A stretch of 24,685 nucleotides of DNA from ZC4RG17 sp035304485 (GTDB taxonomy: Bacteria; Actinomycetota; Acidimicrobiia; Spongiisociales; ZC4RG35), in assembly GCA_035304485.1 (NCBI GenBank), contig DATGPZ010000233.1, positions 1 to 24,685 of the forward strand, given 5' to 3'. Below, in pieces: positions 1 to 7,330 of the stretch; positions within the stretch are counted from its first letter, which is position 1; every line of letters begins with the position of its first letter. Under the pieces are notes generated by a model. It was not told the DNA's origin and ran no database searches. It saw only the letters and a program-made list of their open reading frames with translations. Position numbers and translations under genes: made by a program.

Positions 1-1
1 A

Positions 2-298
2 GAACAGGGGCAGGCGGAGAATGCCCTCACCTCCGCCTTACGCCGCTTGTTCGCCCTGGCCGAGGCTTATCCGGAGCTGCGGGCAGCTCCCAACTTCGCC
101 CAGCTGCAAACGGAGCTCTCGGACACCGAGAACAAGATCGCTGTCTCCCGTCAGATCTACAACGACTCGGTCCTGACCTACAACAACGCCGTCCAGAGCG
201 TCCCCACCAATCTGGTGGCAGGTCTGACCGGGTTCAGGAGCAGGCCGTTCTTCGAGGCCGAGGTGGAGGCCGAGACACCACCGGTGGTGGACTTCTGA
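2..298 (+). CDS. lemA: LemA family protein, C-terminal part (5' end outside window)
   Basis: The gene is cut by the window edge; 98 residues of the C-terminus are visible, in the frame beginning at base 2. The residues ENALTSALRRLFALAEAYPE, then NFAQLQTELSDTENKI, a RQIYNDSVLTYNNAV stretch and FFEAE near the end are the hallmark of the LemA family, which forms a long antiparallel helical bundle anchored by one N-terminal membrane helix (not visible here). LemA proteins have no settled biochemical role. The stop codon lies two bases before the start of a DUF2207-type membrane protein gene, so the two are almost certainly cotranscribed and translationally coupled. LemA and DUF2207 proteins are often neighbours in bacteria, which suggests a joint envelope function. 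Identification is firm; function is unknown. Confidence 0.93.
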   Translation, partial: EQGQAENALTSALRRLFALAEAYPELRAAPNFAQLQTELSDTENKIAVSRQIYNDSVLTYNNAVQSVPTNLVAGLTGFRSRPFFEAEVEAETPPVVDF

Positions 299-300
299 GG

Positions 301-2157
301 ATGCTCGCTCGGTCGGGGACCGTCGTAGTCCTCTTCTTCGCACTGGCGGCGGCCTCCCTTCCGGCGTTGGCCAAGAGCTACACGCTTCCGGAGGCCACCG
401 TCGACGTCCGGGTCGAGTCGGATGGGGCCGTCACCGTCACCGAACGCATCACATACGCGTTCGATGGCGACTTCTCGGGCGGATACCGGGAGATCCCGCT
501 GCGATCGGGAGAGTGGTTGACCGACGTCTCCGTTTCCGAGCGCGGGACCGTCTACCAGGAGGGTGCGTGCACGGAGATCGGCTGTTCTGCGCCCGCCGGT
601 ACCTTCGGAGTCCGGGATCTGGGTGGGAGGACCCGGATCGTCTGGCACTACTCGGCCTCGGACGAACAAAGGACGTTCGAGATCCGATACACCCTCCGCG
701 GGCTGTCCAAGATCTACGACGACTATGTCGACGTCTACCTCCAGGTGTGGGGGCCGGAGTGGACGGTGAGCCTCCAGAACCTCTCCGCCACCATGGCCAT
801 CCCGTCCGGTGCCGCCGAAGGCGAGGTCCTGATCTGGGGGCATGCGGATGGCATCGACGGGGAGGTGAGTCTCGGTGGCAGCGGTGTGGAGCCGTCACTC
901 GTCGCCCGCAACATCCCGCCGGGCCGGTTCGTGGAGATGAGGGTGGCGTTCCCCCGCCGTCTCCTCCTGAGCGACGCCGGCGGAACGATCATGCAGGGCG
1001 AAGGTCTCCCCTTCATCCAGGAGCAGGAAGAGACGTTCCGTGCTGCCACCGAGGAGCGTCGCTCACGCACTCGTTTCGCTCTTCTCACCGGTGTGGCGAT
1101 GGCCATCCTGCCCGGTCTGGCGGCAGGGCTGGCCGTCTACTTCCGCTACGGCAAGGAACCCAAGATCGACTACGACCGTGAGTACGAGCAGGAACCACCC
1201 GACGGTCTTCCCCCGGCCGAGGTGTCGGCCCTGCTGAGCCAGGGGCATGTCGACGAGCGGGCCTTCACCGCCACCCTGTTCGACTTCATCTCGCGGGGGA
1301 TCGTGACGGCGCGCCCTACCCAGATCGAGCGCTCCACCTTCCTCGGCCTGCGGAAGGAACAGATCAACGACCTCGAGTTGGCGCTGACGGAAGAGCCGGA
1401 GGACCTCGAGGACTACGAGCGCCACGTGTACACCATCCTCCGTCGCATCCTCGACGAGGGCCCACAGCCCCTGAGCGAGTTCCGAAACCTGATCCGCGAG
1501 GACATTCGGGCCAATGCCGCCACCTACAAGGCATTCGCGGAGGCTGCACCCGCCGCGCTGGAGCGACGCAAGCTGTTGGATCGCACCGGCCGCCAGGTGA
1601 TCCTCGGCATCGCCGCCAGCTTCATCGCCCTCGGCGGTCTCGGGCTCTTCCTGCTCTCGATTCTGGGCGACGAGATCTTTTCCACGGCTCCCATCCAGAC
1701 GGCCGTATCCATCGGGCTCATCATCTCGGGGTTCGTGTTCCTGGCGATCGTGAGTCCTCGTCGTGTGACGGTGCGCCGGACCCGGGCCGGAGCCGAGGTC
1801 GCCGAGCGATGGAGGGCGTTCAAGCGCTACCTGCAGGATTTCTCCCGGCTGGAGGAAGCGCCGAGCATCTCCCTGGCCATGTGGGACCGGTACCTGGTCT
1901 ATGGGGTGACGTTGGGAGTGGCAGCCGCGGTGCTGGAACACGCCCGGCTCCACGCCCCGGTCGAGCTGGCAGAACGGTCGACCGTCTACTGGTATGGCCA
2001 TCACGGCTATTCGGGCGGATCGAGCGAGAACGCCTTCGCCGGCATCGAGTCGGCGTTGAGCGGCGCCTTTGCTCCACCGTCGAGTTCGGGTAGCGGAGGC
2101 GGCTTCTCTGGCGGCGGCGGTGGGGGAGGCGGCGGCGGAGGGGGCGGTGCCTGGTAA
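301..2157 (+). CDS. DUF2207-type membrane protein with glycine-rich C-terminus
   Basis: This 618-residue protein starts with a signal peptide (about residues 1-24, ending LPALA before KSY). A large extracytoplasmic beta-rich domain follows (about 25-250), with features typical of DUF2207 such as a GGYREIPL segment and a WHYSA segment. One membrane helix lies at about 259-281. A cytoplasmic region comes next, with the family's LPPAEVSALLSQGHVDERAF segment, then two further membrane helices at about 431-453 and 467-488. The C-terminus is a low-complexity Gly/Ser tail (from about 590) ending in a run of glycines and AW, a common ending in this family. ATG 301 follows the LemA stop by two bases and is the only sensible start. 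The biochemical role is unknown; a role in envelope homeostasis together with LemA is inference from pairing. The family assignment is from recalled motifs. Confidence 0.9.
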   Translation: MLARSGTVVVLFFALAAASLPALAKSYTLPEATVDVRVESDGAVTVTERITYAFDGDFSGGYREIPLRSGEWLTDVSVSERGTVYQEGACTEIGCSAPAGTFGVRDLGGRTRIVWHYSASDEQRTFEIRYTLRGLSKIYDDYVDVYLQVWGPEWTVSLQNLSATMAIPSGAAEGEVLIWGHADGIDGEVSLGGSGVEPSLVARNIPPGRFVEMRVAFPRRLLLSDAGGTIMQGEGLPFIQEQEETFRAATEERRSRTRFALLTGVAMAILPGLAAGLAVYFRYGKEPKIDYDREYEQEPPDGLPPAEVSALLSQGHVDERAFTATLFDFISRGIVTARPTQIERSTFLGLRKEQINDLELALTEEPEDLEDYERHVYTILRRILDEGPQPLSEFRNLIREDIRANAATYKAFAEAAPAALERRKLLDRTGRQVILGIAASFIALGGLGLFLLSILGDEIFSTAPIQTAVSIGLIISGFVFLAIVSPRRVTVRRTRAGAEVAERWRAFKRYLQDFSRLEEAPSISLAMWDRYLVYGVTLGVAAAVLEHARLHAPVELAERSTVYWYGHHGYSGGSSENAFAGIESALSGAFAPPSSSGSGGGFSGGGGGGGGGGGGGAW

Positions 2158-2172
2158 TCCTCAAGCCGGGCC

Positions 2173-2178
2173 TATAAA
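2173..2178 (+). promoter_or_regulatory. Possible -10 element with two CGATATCG palindromes upstream of lipoprotein gene
   Basis: TATAAA at 2173-2178 is an AT-rich hexamer standing out in GC-rich DNA just after the DUF2207 stop. It is followed by two identical perfect palindromes CGATATCG at 2183-2190 and 2215-2222, with centres 32 bases apart. The second lies between the AAGGA ribosome-binding site (2209-2213) and the ATG at 2225. No clear -35 element is visible. The lipoprotein gene may therefore have its own promoter and operator pair; this is inference. Confidence 0.35.
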
Positions 2179-2224
2179 GGGGCGATATCGGGGGGAATCG
2201 CCCACTGCAAGGATCGATATCGAC

Positions 2225-3235
2225 ATGAACAAGTCACTCAGAACCCTGGTCGTTGTCGCGCTCATGGCACTGCTGGCGGCATGTAGCAACGCAGCCGACG
2301 ACACCACGACTACCGCCGCCGACACGGGCGGGGACACCACTACCGCCGACACCAGCGCCGACACGACCGCCACCTCGGCTCCGGCCTCCACTGTGGCCGA
2401 TTCGACTGCGCCAGAGGAGACCACCACCACCAGCGGGAGAGAGGCGCCGAGCAGCGGCGACCTGGAGGTGCTCCGCCGTGCCATGGAGAACAGCGCCCAG
2501 AACCAGCCGTCGCGGATCGAAGGCGTCATGACCATTCAACTGCCCGAGGGCGCCGGCACGGCCGAGATGCCCATGTCCATGCTCTTGGACCCCGAGAGTG
2601 GCAACACCGCCATGACGATGGACATGGCGGCGATGGCTGCCGCGGGCGGCGAGGAAGTGCCGCCTGAGCTGGCGGCGATGATGGGTGAGATGGAGGTCCG
2701 TCAGATCGGCGACACGGTGTACATGCGTTTCCCCTTCTTCACCGCCTTTCTCGGTGCCGGAACCGAATGGGTTTCGATGCCGGCCGAAGAGGGCGAAGAC
2801 GTCGCCGGCGACTTGGCCTCCGGTGCGGGACCGTCGGACCCCACCAGCTTCCTCGAGAACCTGTCCGACGTAGAAGGCAACGTCGAGGTGCTGGGCACCG
2901 AGGACGTTCGCGGCATCTCCACGACCCATTACCGCCTCATCGTCGACGAGAGCTGGCAGGACCAGCTCTCGGACGAGGAGCTGGAGGAACTGGAGGAGCA
3001 GGGGCCATTGCCCGACGACTCGTTCCCGATGGAGTTGTGGATCTCAGACGACGGTCTGGTCCACAAGATGATGATCACGATCGAGAACATCGAAGGCGAA
3101 GAGGACTTCGACGGTATGTCCATGACCTTCGACTTCTTCGACTTCGGTCAGCCGCAGACGATCGAGCCGCCCCCGGCCGACCAGGTCACGGACATGTCGG
3201 AGCTCGAGGCCCCTCTCGGGACCGTCGAGCCCTGA
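2225..3235 (+). CDS. Thr-rich secreted lipoprotein (LppX/LprG-like size and layout)
   Basis: I chose ATG 2225 because it opens a classical lipoprotein signal peptide (MNKSLRTL, hydrophobic core, lipobox Leu17-Ala-Ala-Cys20) and has an AAGGA site 11 bases upstream; reading further upstream in frame gives an Ala/Gly-rich segment overlapping the preceding gene. The 336-residue product has a Thr/Ala/Asp-rich linker (about 22-70), then a mixed alpha/beta domain with many Met, Glu and Asp residues, and a late acidic run (EELEELEEQ). The layout resembles actinobacterial LppX/LprAFG-type lipoproteins that carry lipids between membrane and envelope, but I see no decisive family motif, so this is a suggestion only. 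It would be lipid-anchored on the outer face of the cytoplasmic membrane. It is followed by a strong hairpin. Confidence 0.85.
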   Translation: MNKSLRTLVVVALMALLAACSNAADDTTTTAADTGGDTTTADTSADTTATSAPASTVADSTAPEETTTTSGREAPSSGDLEVLRRAMENSAQNQPSRIEGVMTIQLPEGAGTAEMPMSMLLDPESGNTAMTMDMAAMAAAGGEEVPPELAAMMGEMEVRQIGDTVYMRFPFFTAFLGAGTEWVSMPAEEGEDVAGDLASGAGPSDPTSFLENLSDVEGNVEVLGTEDVRGISTTHYRLIVDESWQDQLSDEELEELEEQGPLPDDSFPMELWISDDGLVHKMMITIENIEGEEDFDGMSMTFDFFDFGQPQTIEPPPADQVTDMSELEAPLGTVEP

Positions 3236-3242
3236 ACCATCG

Positions 3243-3278
3243 GACGGTCCCCCGGTGCGTGTGTGCCGGGGGACCGTC
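3243..3278 (+). terminator. Strong hairpin, probable transcription terminator without a T-tract
   Basis: A perfect 13-base-pair stem is formed by GACGGTCCCCCGG (3243-3255) and CCGGGGGACCGTC (3266-3278) around a 10-base loop (TGCGTGTGTG). It begins eight bases after the lipoprotein stop codon. No run of T follows; the next bases are AGGGTGCTGG. Terminators lacking a U-tract are common in high-GC actinobacteria. It could also protect the mRNA 3' end. Confidence 0.75.
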
Positions 3279-3288
3279 AGGGTGCTGG

Positions 3289-3388
3289 TAGACTGGGGAT
3301 CTCGACGATCCCCGCGTGAGTACGGAGTGCGGCTGGGTCGACACCACCCCGTACCACGATCGCCCCGCGTACTTCCAGGGGCCAGGAG
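3289..3388 (+). promoter_or_regulatory. Promoter and structured leader of the DEAD-box helicase gene
   Basis: TAGACT (3289-3294) fits a TAnnnT -10 hexamer; a good -35 is not visible. The following roughly 95 bases contain three potential stems: GGGGATC (3295-3301) with GATCCCC (3307-3313) around TCGAC; GTACGG (3320-3325) with CCGTAC (3349-3354); and GCCCC (3362-3366) with GGGGC (3378-3382). The last one abuts the ribosome-binding site AGGAG (3384-3388), six bases before ATG 3395. Helicase genes of this type are often cold-regulated through long leaders, so a regulatory leader is plausible. The stems are read by eye, not folded. Confidence 0.45.
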
Positions 3389-3394
3389 CCAACC

Positions 3395-4585
3395 ATGTCT
3401 ACCTTTGCCGACCTCGGCGTGCCTGCGAAACTCGTCGCGCGCCTCCAGACCCAGGGGATCGAGTCTCCTTTCCCGATCCAAGCGGCGGCGATCCCCGACG
3501 CCCTCGCCGGCCGAGACATCCTCGGCCGCGCGCCCACGGGCTCGGGCAAGACCCTCGCCTACGGCCTGCCCGTCCTCGCACGGGTCTCGAAGGCGGAGCC
3601 GCGCCGTCCTCGAGCCTTGATCCTCGCTCCCACGCGTGAGCTCGCCGAGCAGATCTCGCGCGAGCTGATACCCATGGCGAAGACCGTGGGCCGATGGGTC
3701 TTCGCGACCTACGGCGGAGTCGGATACGACCTGCAACGACGGCAACTCCGACGGGGAGTCGACGTCCTCGTGTCGACTCCCGGCCGGCTGGCTGACCTGA
3801 TCGAAGAGAAGAGTGTCTCGATGGACCGGGTCGAGATCGTCGTGATCGACGAGGCCGACCGGATGGCCGACATGGGGTTCATGCCCCAGGTGCGTCGGCT
3901 GGTGGACCGAGTGCCCTCCGATCGCCAGACCCTCCTCTTCTCCGCGACTCTCGACGGTGAGGTGGCTGAACTCACCCGGCGCTACCAGCGAGATCCGGTT
4001 CGCCACGAAGTCGAAGGGGCTGACGATCACGGTGATGCCGCCCACTACTTCTGGGAGGTGGCCCGGGAGGATCGCCTCCGGTTGGCGGCGGAGATCGTCA
4101 CCACGACCACGCCGACGATCGTCTTCACCCGCACGCGGCATGGCGCCGATCGAGTCGCCCGCCAGCTCTCCCGGTCCGGCGTGGCGGCTGAGGCCATCCA
4201 TGGCGGTCGCAACCAGAATCAGCGCACCCGGGCACTCTCGGCATTCGCGGCGGGAAAGGTGGCCGCACTGGTCGCCACCGACGTGGCGGCCCGAGGGATC
4301 CATGTGACCGGTGTCGGCGGCGTGATCCACTTCGATCTCCCCGACGATCACAAGGACTACCTGCATCGTTCCGGTCGAACTGCCCGCGCCGGCTCGGAAG
4401 GCGTCGTCGTTTCCTTGATCACCCCCGACCAGCGGCACGCAGCGGCCTCGCTCCAGAGGTCGGTCGGCTTGGCTCCGGGAACCCACGATCCAGACGCTGA
4501 CTGGCTGACGGGTGTGTCGGGTGGTCGACTGGGCGAAGTGAAGTCCGCTCGGGCGAGGAAGAATCGGAGGCGCAGGCTACGGTGA
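3395..4585 (+). CDS. DEAD-box ATP-dependent RNA helicase (RhlE/CshA-like)
   Basis: This 396-residue protein shows the full DEAD-box motif series in order: a Q motif (Phe4 to Gln29), motif I APTGSGKT (46-53), PTRELAEQ, TPGRL, motif II DEAD (152-155), motif III SAT (183-185), motif IV VFTRTR, motif V ATDVAARGIHV, and motif VI HRSGRTARAG (324-333). The two RecA-like domains make nearly the whole protein, and a short basic tail (RARKNRRRRLR) probably binds RNA. Such enzymes unwind short RNA duplexes and remodel RNPs in ribosome assembly, mRNA decay or cold adaptation; which of these applies cannot be told from sequence. ATG 3395 has AGGAG six bases upstream and sits at the normal N-terminus of the family. 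The stop is four bases before a thioesterase gene, so readthrough into that operon is likely. Confidence 0.96.
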   Translation: MSTFADLGVPAKLVARLQTQGIESPFPIQAAAIPDALAGRDILGRAPTGSGKTLAYGLPVLARVSKAEPRRPRALILAPTRELAEQISRELIPMAKTVGRWVFATYGGVGYDLQRRQLRRGVDVLVSTPGRLADLIEEKSVSMDRVEIVVIDEADRMADMGFMPQVRRLVDRVPSDRQTLLFSATLDGEVAELTRRYQRDPVRHEVEGADDHGDAAHYFWEVAREDRLRLAAEIVTTTTPTIVFTRTRHGADRVARQLSRSGVAAEAIHGGRNQNQRTRALSAFAAGKVAALVATDVAARGIHVTGVGGVIHFDLPDDHKDYLHRSGRTARAGSEGVVVSLITPDQRHAAASLQRSVGLAPGTHDPDADWLTGVSGGRLGEVKSARARKNRRRRLR

Positions 4586-4589
4586 AGTG

Positions 4590-5000
4590 ATGGACTGGCC
4601 GGTGACCTATGAGCGGAAGATCCGCTACTCCGACACCGATATCCAGGGCATCGTCTTCAACGGCAACTACGCCACCTACTACGACGACACCGTGACCGAC
4701 CTGTTCGACCGGATCGGATTCGAATGGGGCGAGGTGGAGGTGGTTCTGGCCCGCATGGAGATCGACTTCAAGAGCCCCGGAAGGCTGGGCGAGACCCTGG
4801 TGACCGGTGCCCGGGTGGGAAGGATCGGGAATACTTCTTTCACGGTGGAGCTTTCCACTTGGGAGAAGGCGACCGACCGGCCGGTCACCGAAGGCAAACA
4901 GATCCAAGTGGTGGTGTCGGGCGACGACTTCCGACCCGTGCCCATTCCTCCGGATCTGGTTGCTGCGATCGAAGCGGTCCAAGGCGAGGTGGCGAGGTGA
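4590..5000 (+). CDS. Acyl-CoA thioesterase, 4HBT hotdog fold
   Basis: A 136-residue single hotdog domain. The N-terminal segment YSDTDIQGIVFNGNYATYYD is the 4-hydroxybenzoyl-CoA thioesterase signature, with the catalytic aspartate at Asp17. The rest (MEIDFKSPGRLGETL, then VELSTWEKATDRPVTEG) follows the fold to a normal length. It would hydrolyse acyl- or aryl-CoA thioesters in the cytoplasm; the natural substrate cannot be read. I prefer ATG 4590 to the in-frame GTG at 4587; the difference is one residue, and neither has a good ribosome-binding site. It lies immediately after the helicase gene and eight bases before a CoA-binding protein gene, so it is probably expressed with both. Several other CoA-ester genes nearby make a housekeeping or catabolic CoA-recycling role possible, but that is inference. 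Confidence 0.9.
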   Translation: MDWPVTYERKIRYSDTDIQGIVFNGNYATYYDDTVTDLFDRIGFEWGEVEVVLARMEIDFKSPGRLGETLVTGARVGRIGNTSFTVELSTWEKATDRPVTEGKQIQVVVSGDDFRPVPIPPDLVAAIEAVQGEVAR

Positions 5001-5007
5001 TGCGACG

Positions 5008-5409
5008 ATGGACAAACTGACCGAGATTCTGTCGAGGCCGGATGCGGTCATCGCTGTGGTCGGCGCCACCGACAACGAGGCCAAGTACGGCTCGGTGATA
5101 TACCGGGACCTCAAGCGCAAGGGCTACCGGGTGTATCCGGTCAACCCCAATCGGGACACCGTCGACGGTGATCCGGTGTACGCCACGGTGGCAGAGCTTC
5201 CCGTGGCCCCCGACATCATCGATCTGGTGGTCCCGCCCGAGGTGGGAGTGAAAGTCGTCCAGCAGGCGCTGGACGTCGGCTACGACCGGATCTGGGTGCA
5301 GCCCGGAGCAGAGAGCCCGGAGTTGCTGACCTTGCTCCAGGAATCCGACGCCGACTACATAGCCGACGCCTGCATCATGGTCCGTTCCCGGATCGCCCGG
5401 GCAGGCTGA
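5008..5409 (+). CDS. CoA-binding domain protein (YccU-like)
   Basis: A 133-residue protein with one Rossmann-like CoA_binding domain. Visible features are a nucleotide-binding loop VVGATDNEAKYG (about 17-28), VYPVNPNRD, and WVQPGAESPELL, all typical of the stand-alone YccU-type proteins related to the CoA-binding domain of succinyl-CoA ligase. Family members bind CoA and are thought to have a redox or CoA-handling role, but no reaction is established. ATG 5008 begins the domain correctly and lies eight bases after the thioesterase stop. The gene ends three bases before the convergent acyl-CoA dehydrogenase gene. The assignment to family is secure; the role is not. Confidence 0.9.
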   Translation: MDKLTEILSRPDAVIAVVGATDNEAKYGSVIYRDLKRKGYRVYPVNPNRDTVDGDPVYATVAELPVAPDIIDLVVPPEVGVKVVQQALDVGYDRIWVQPGAESPELLTLLQESDADYIADACIMVRSRIARAG

Positions 5410-5412
5410 GCC

Positions 5413-6534
5413 TCACAGCGCCACTCGCCCTCGTCGCAGCTCTCGGGCGATGATCTCGCGTTGTATCTCGGAGGTCCCTTCGTAGATTCGGGGCGCCCGG
5501 ACGTCCCGGTACAGGTGGGCCAGCGGATGGGTGGACTCCAGGCCGCGCGCCCCCAGGATCTGGACCGCGGCGTCGACCACCTCCTGAGCCGTCTCGGTCG
5601 CCGTGAGCTTGGCCATCGCGGCCAGGCCCGTGACCGCATCGGCATCTCCGCGGTCGTAGGCGGAGGCTGCTTCGTAGACGAGGAGCCGGGAGGCGGTGAC
5701 GCGGGTCGCCATGTCGGCCAGCGAATGCGAGATCGCCTGGAAATCCGCGATCGCCCGCCCGAAGGCCTCCCGGGATCGAGCGTGGTCGGAGGCGAGCCTC
5801 AGGGCCGCCTCGGCCATTCCCACCGCGAAGGCGCCGACGGAGGGGCGGAACAGGTCGAGGGTCGCCATCGCCACGCGGAACCCGGCATCCACCTCCCCCA
5901 GCAAGTGCTCCGGCGGGACTGGGACACCGTCGAACGTGAGATGCCCCAGGGGATGGGGGGACAGCATCTCCACCGCTGCTCCGCTGAGCCCGGGGGAGTC
6001 GCCCGGGACCAGGAAGGCGCTGACCCCTCGGGAACCGGCCTCGGGAGTGGTGCGGGCGAACACCACGTAGACATCGGCGTCGGGAGCGTTGGAGATCCAG
6101 GCTTTCTCCCCCACCAGACGCCAGCCGTCACCGTCGGGCTCGGCCGCCAGAGCCAACGCAGCCGCGTCCGAACCGGCGCCCGGCTCGGTGAGAGCGAAGG
6201 CCGGCACGACGTCGCCCGCGACTACGGCCGGGATCCAGCGATCCCGTACCTCGGGTCGGGCCGATTGGTGGATCGGATACGACCCCAATCCCTGCATGGC
6301 GAAGGCGGTCTCGGCTTCCGTGTCCACTCGGGCCAGGCCCTGGCGGATCAGGCACAGGTCCATGGCCGAGAGTCCTGAGTTCGGGTAGAGGCGTCCCAAC
6401 AGACCGACTTCCGCCAAGCTCTTGACGAGTCGGCGGTTGACCCGACCGACGGGGTGGCGGTCCACGGATGCGAGCTGGCTTCCGGCCGCCTCTGCCTCTT
6501 CGAGCAGGCGCTGCTGGTCGGAGCTCAGAGTCAT
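5413..6534 (-). CDS. Acyl-CoA dehydrogenase
   Basis: This 373-residue flavoprotein has the acyl-CoA dehydrogenase layout: helical N-domain, the FAD/substrate loop TEPGAGSD (116-123) starting the beta domain, and a helical C-domain ending in IYEGTSEIQR. Glu352 in YEGTSEIQ is the position of the catalytic base in many short-chain and branched-chain members. It would introduce an alpha,beta double bond into a CoA ester in the cytoplasm and pass electrons to electron-transfer flavoprotein. It diverges from an operon of SDR, crotonase, hydrolase and Rid genes with only 52 bases between the starts, so the two units are likely coregulated. That set resembles lower steps of a CoA-bound aromatic pathway, so a cyclic or ring-derived acyl-CoA is a plausible substrate (inference). 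A TACGTT hexamer six bases before ATG 6534 suggests a leaderless transcript. Confidence 0.93.
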   Translation of the reverse strand: MTLSSDQQRLLEEAEAAGSQLASVDRHPVGRVNRRLVKSLAEVGLLGRLYPNSGLSAMDLCLIRQGLARVDTEAETAFAMQGLGSYPIHQSARPEVRDRWIPAVVAGDVVPAFALTEPGAGSDAAALALAAEPDGDGWRLVGEKAWISNAPDADVYVVFARTTPEAGSRGVSAFLVPGDSPGLSGAAVEMLSPHPLGHLTFDGVPVPPEHLLGEVDAGFRVAMATLDLFRPSVGAFAVGMAEAALRLASDHARSREAFGRAIADFQAISHSLADMATRVTASRLLVYEAASAYDRGDADAVTGLAAMAKLTATETAQEVVDAAVQILGARGLESTHPLAHLYRDVRAPRIYEGTSEIQREIIARELRRGRVAL

Positions 6535-6540
6535 GAGCGG

Positions 6541-6577
6541 AACGTAGCAGTTGTCCCGGTCCCGGAGTGACTAGGTT
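6541..6577. promoter_or_regulatory. Divergent leaderless promoters between acyl-CoA dehydrogenase and SDR operon
   Basis: On the minus strand TACGTT (6546 to 6541) lies six bases before ATG 6534. On the plus strand TAGGTT (6572-6577) lies nine bases before ATG 6587, with a weak TTGTCC (6551-6556) fifteen bases upstream. With a normal 6-9 base distance from -10 to transcription start, both mRNAs would begin at or next to the start codon, and neither gene has a ribosome-binding site. This is motif reading only. Confidence 0.5.
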
Positions 6578-6586
6578 CACAGTTCC

Positions 6587-7330
6587 ATGAGCCAGTTGTG
6601 CGTCGTCACCGGAGGCAGTCGCGGGATCGGTCGGGCCGTCGCTCATCGCATGGCGGCCGACGGGTTTCGCGTCGTGGCCACCGGACGTGATCGAGCGGCT
6701 CTCGACGAGACGGCCGCCACATCACGCGAACCGCTCGAGACCGCGGTGCTCGACGTGTCCGACCCCGACGCCGTGGAGGCCTTCTTCTCGGATCTCGAAG
6801 TGGATGTCCTGGTCAACAACGCCGGTGTCGCCCCTTCCGCCCCGGTCCACCGCACGACGCTGGAGGACTGGGAACGGACGATGCGGATCAACGCTACCGG
6901 ACCCTTCCTGTGCACGCGGGCTGTGCTGTCGGGCATGCGAGAGCGCGATCGGGGCCGGATCATCACGGTGGCGTCGATGGCGTCCCATGTCGGCACTCGC
7001 TACACCGCTGCCTACACCGCTTCCAAGCACGCCGCCCTCGGGTTCATCCGGGTGGTGGCGGCCGAAGTAGCGGGAACGGGGATCACCGCCAACGCCGTTT
7101 GCCCCGCCTACGTCGACACTCCCATGACCGACGCCTCCGTGGCCCGGATGGAGGAGAAGACCGGGATGCCCGAAGAGGAGGCGAGAGGGTTTCTCGCCAC
7201 CATGGTGCCGCTCGGGCGCCTCCTCGCCCCCGAGGAAGTCGCCCATGCGGTGGCGTTCCTGGCCTCCCCCGACTCCGGAGCGATCAACGGTCAGAGCATC
7301 GTGTTGGACGGGGGAGGGCTCCAGAAGTGA
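6587..7330 (+). CDS. Short-chain dehydrogenase/reductase (SDR)
   Basis: A 247-residue classical SDR. The cofactor loop TGGSRGIG is at residues 8-15, NNAG at 77-80, and the catalytic Ser130, Tyr143 and Lys147 (YTASK) are present; the C-terminus (LASPDSGAINGQSIVLDGGG) is typical. It would oxidise a hydroxyl or reduce a keto group with NAD(P); the GRDR segment after beta-2 hints at NADP but does not settle it. In context it is the first gene of a four-gene operon in which each gene overlaps the next by four bases (GTGA, ATGA, GTGA). In an aromatic CoA pathway it would act on a hydroxy- or oxo-cyclohexane carboxyl-CoA, but FabG-like or 3-hydroxyacyl-CoA activity is an alternative. ATG 6587 has no ribosome-binding site and appears leaderless. 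Confidence 0.93.
   Translation: MSQLCVVTGGSRGIGRAVAHRMAADGFRVVATGRDRAALDETAATSREPLETAVLDVSDPDAVEAFFSDLEVDVLVNNAGVAPSAPVHRTTLEDWERTMRINATGPFLCTRAVLSGMRERDRGRIITVASMASHVGTRYTAAYTASKHAALGFIRVVAAEVAGTGITANAVCPAYVDTPMTDASVARMEEKTGMPEEEARGFLATMVPLGRLLAPEEVAHAVAFLASPDSGAINGQSIVLDGGGLQK

Noticed and set aside
2086..2157. G-rich repeat as a possible tandem repeat or G-quadruplex element
   Set aside because: It is coding sequence for the Gly/Ser tail usual for DUF2207 proteins, so protein composition explains it.
2297..2440. Repetitive ACC/ACG tracts as a possible short-repeat array
   Set aside because: They encode the Thr/Ala/Asp-rich linker of the lipoprotein and have no regular unit or spacing.
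3044..4486. A long minus-strand open frame opposite the DEAD-box helicase
   Set aside because: The plus strand carries every helicase motif, and the minus frame is a codon-bias artefact.
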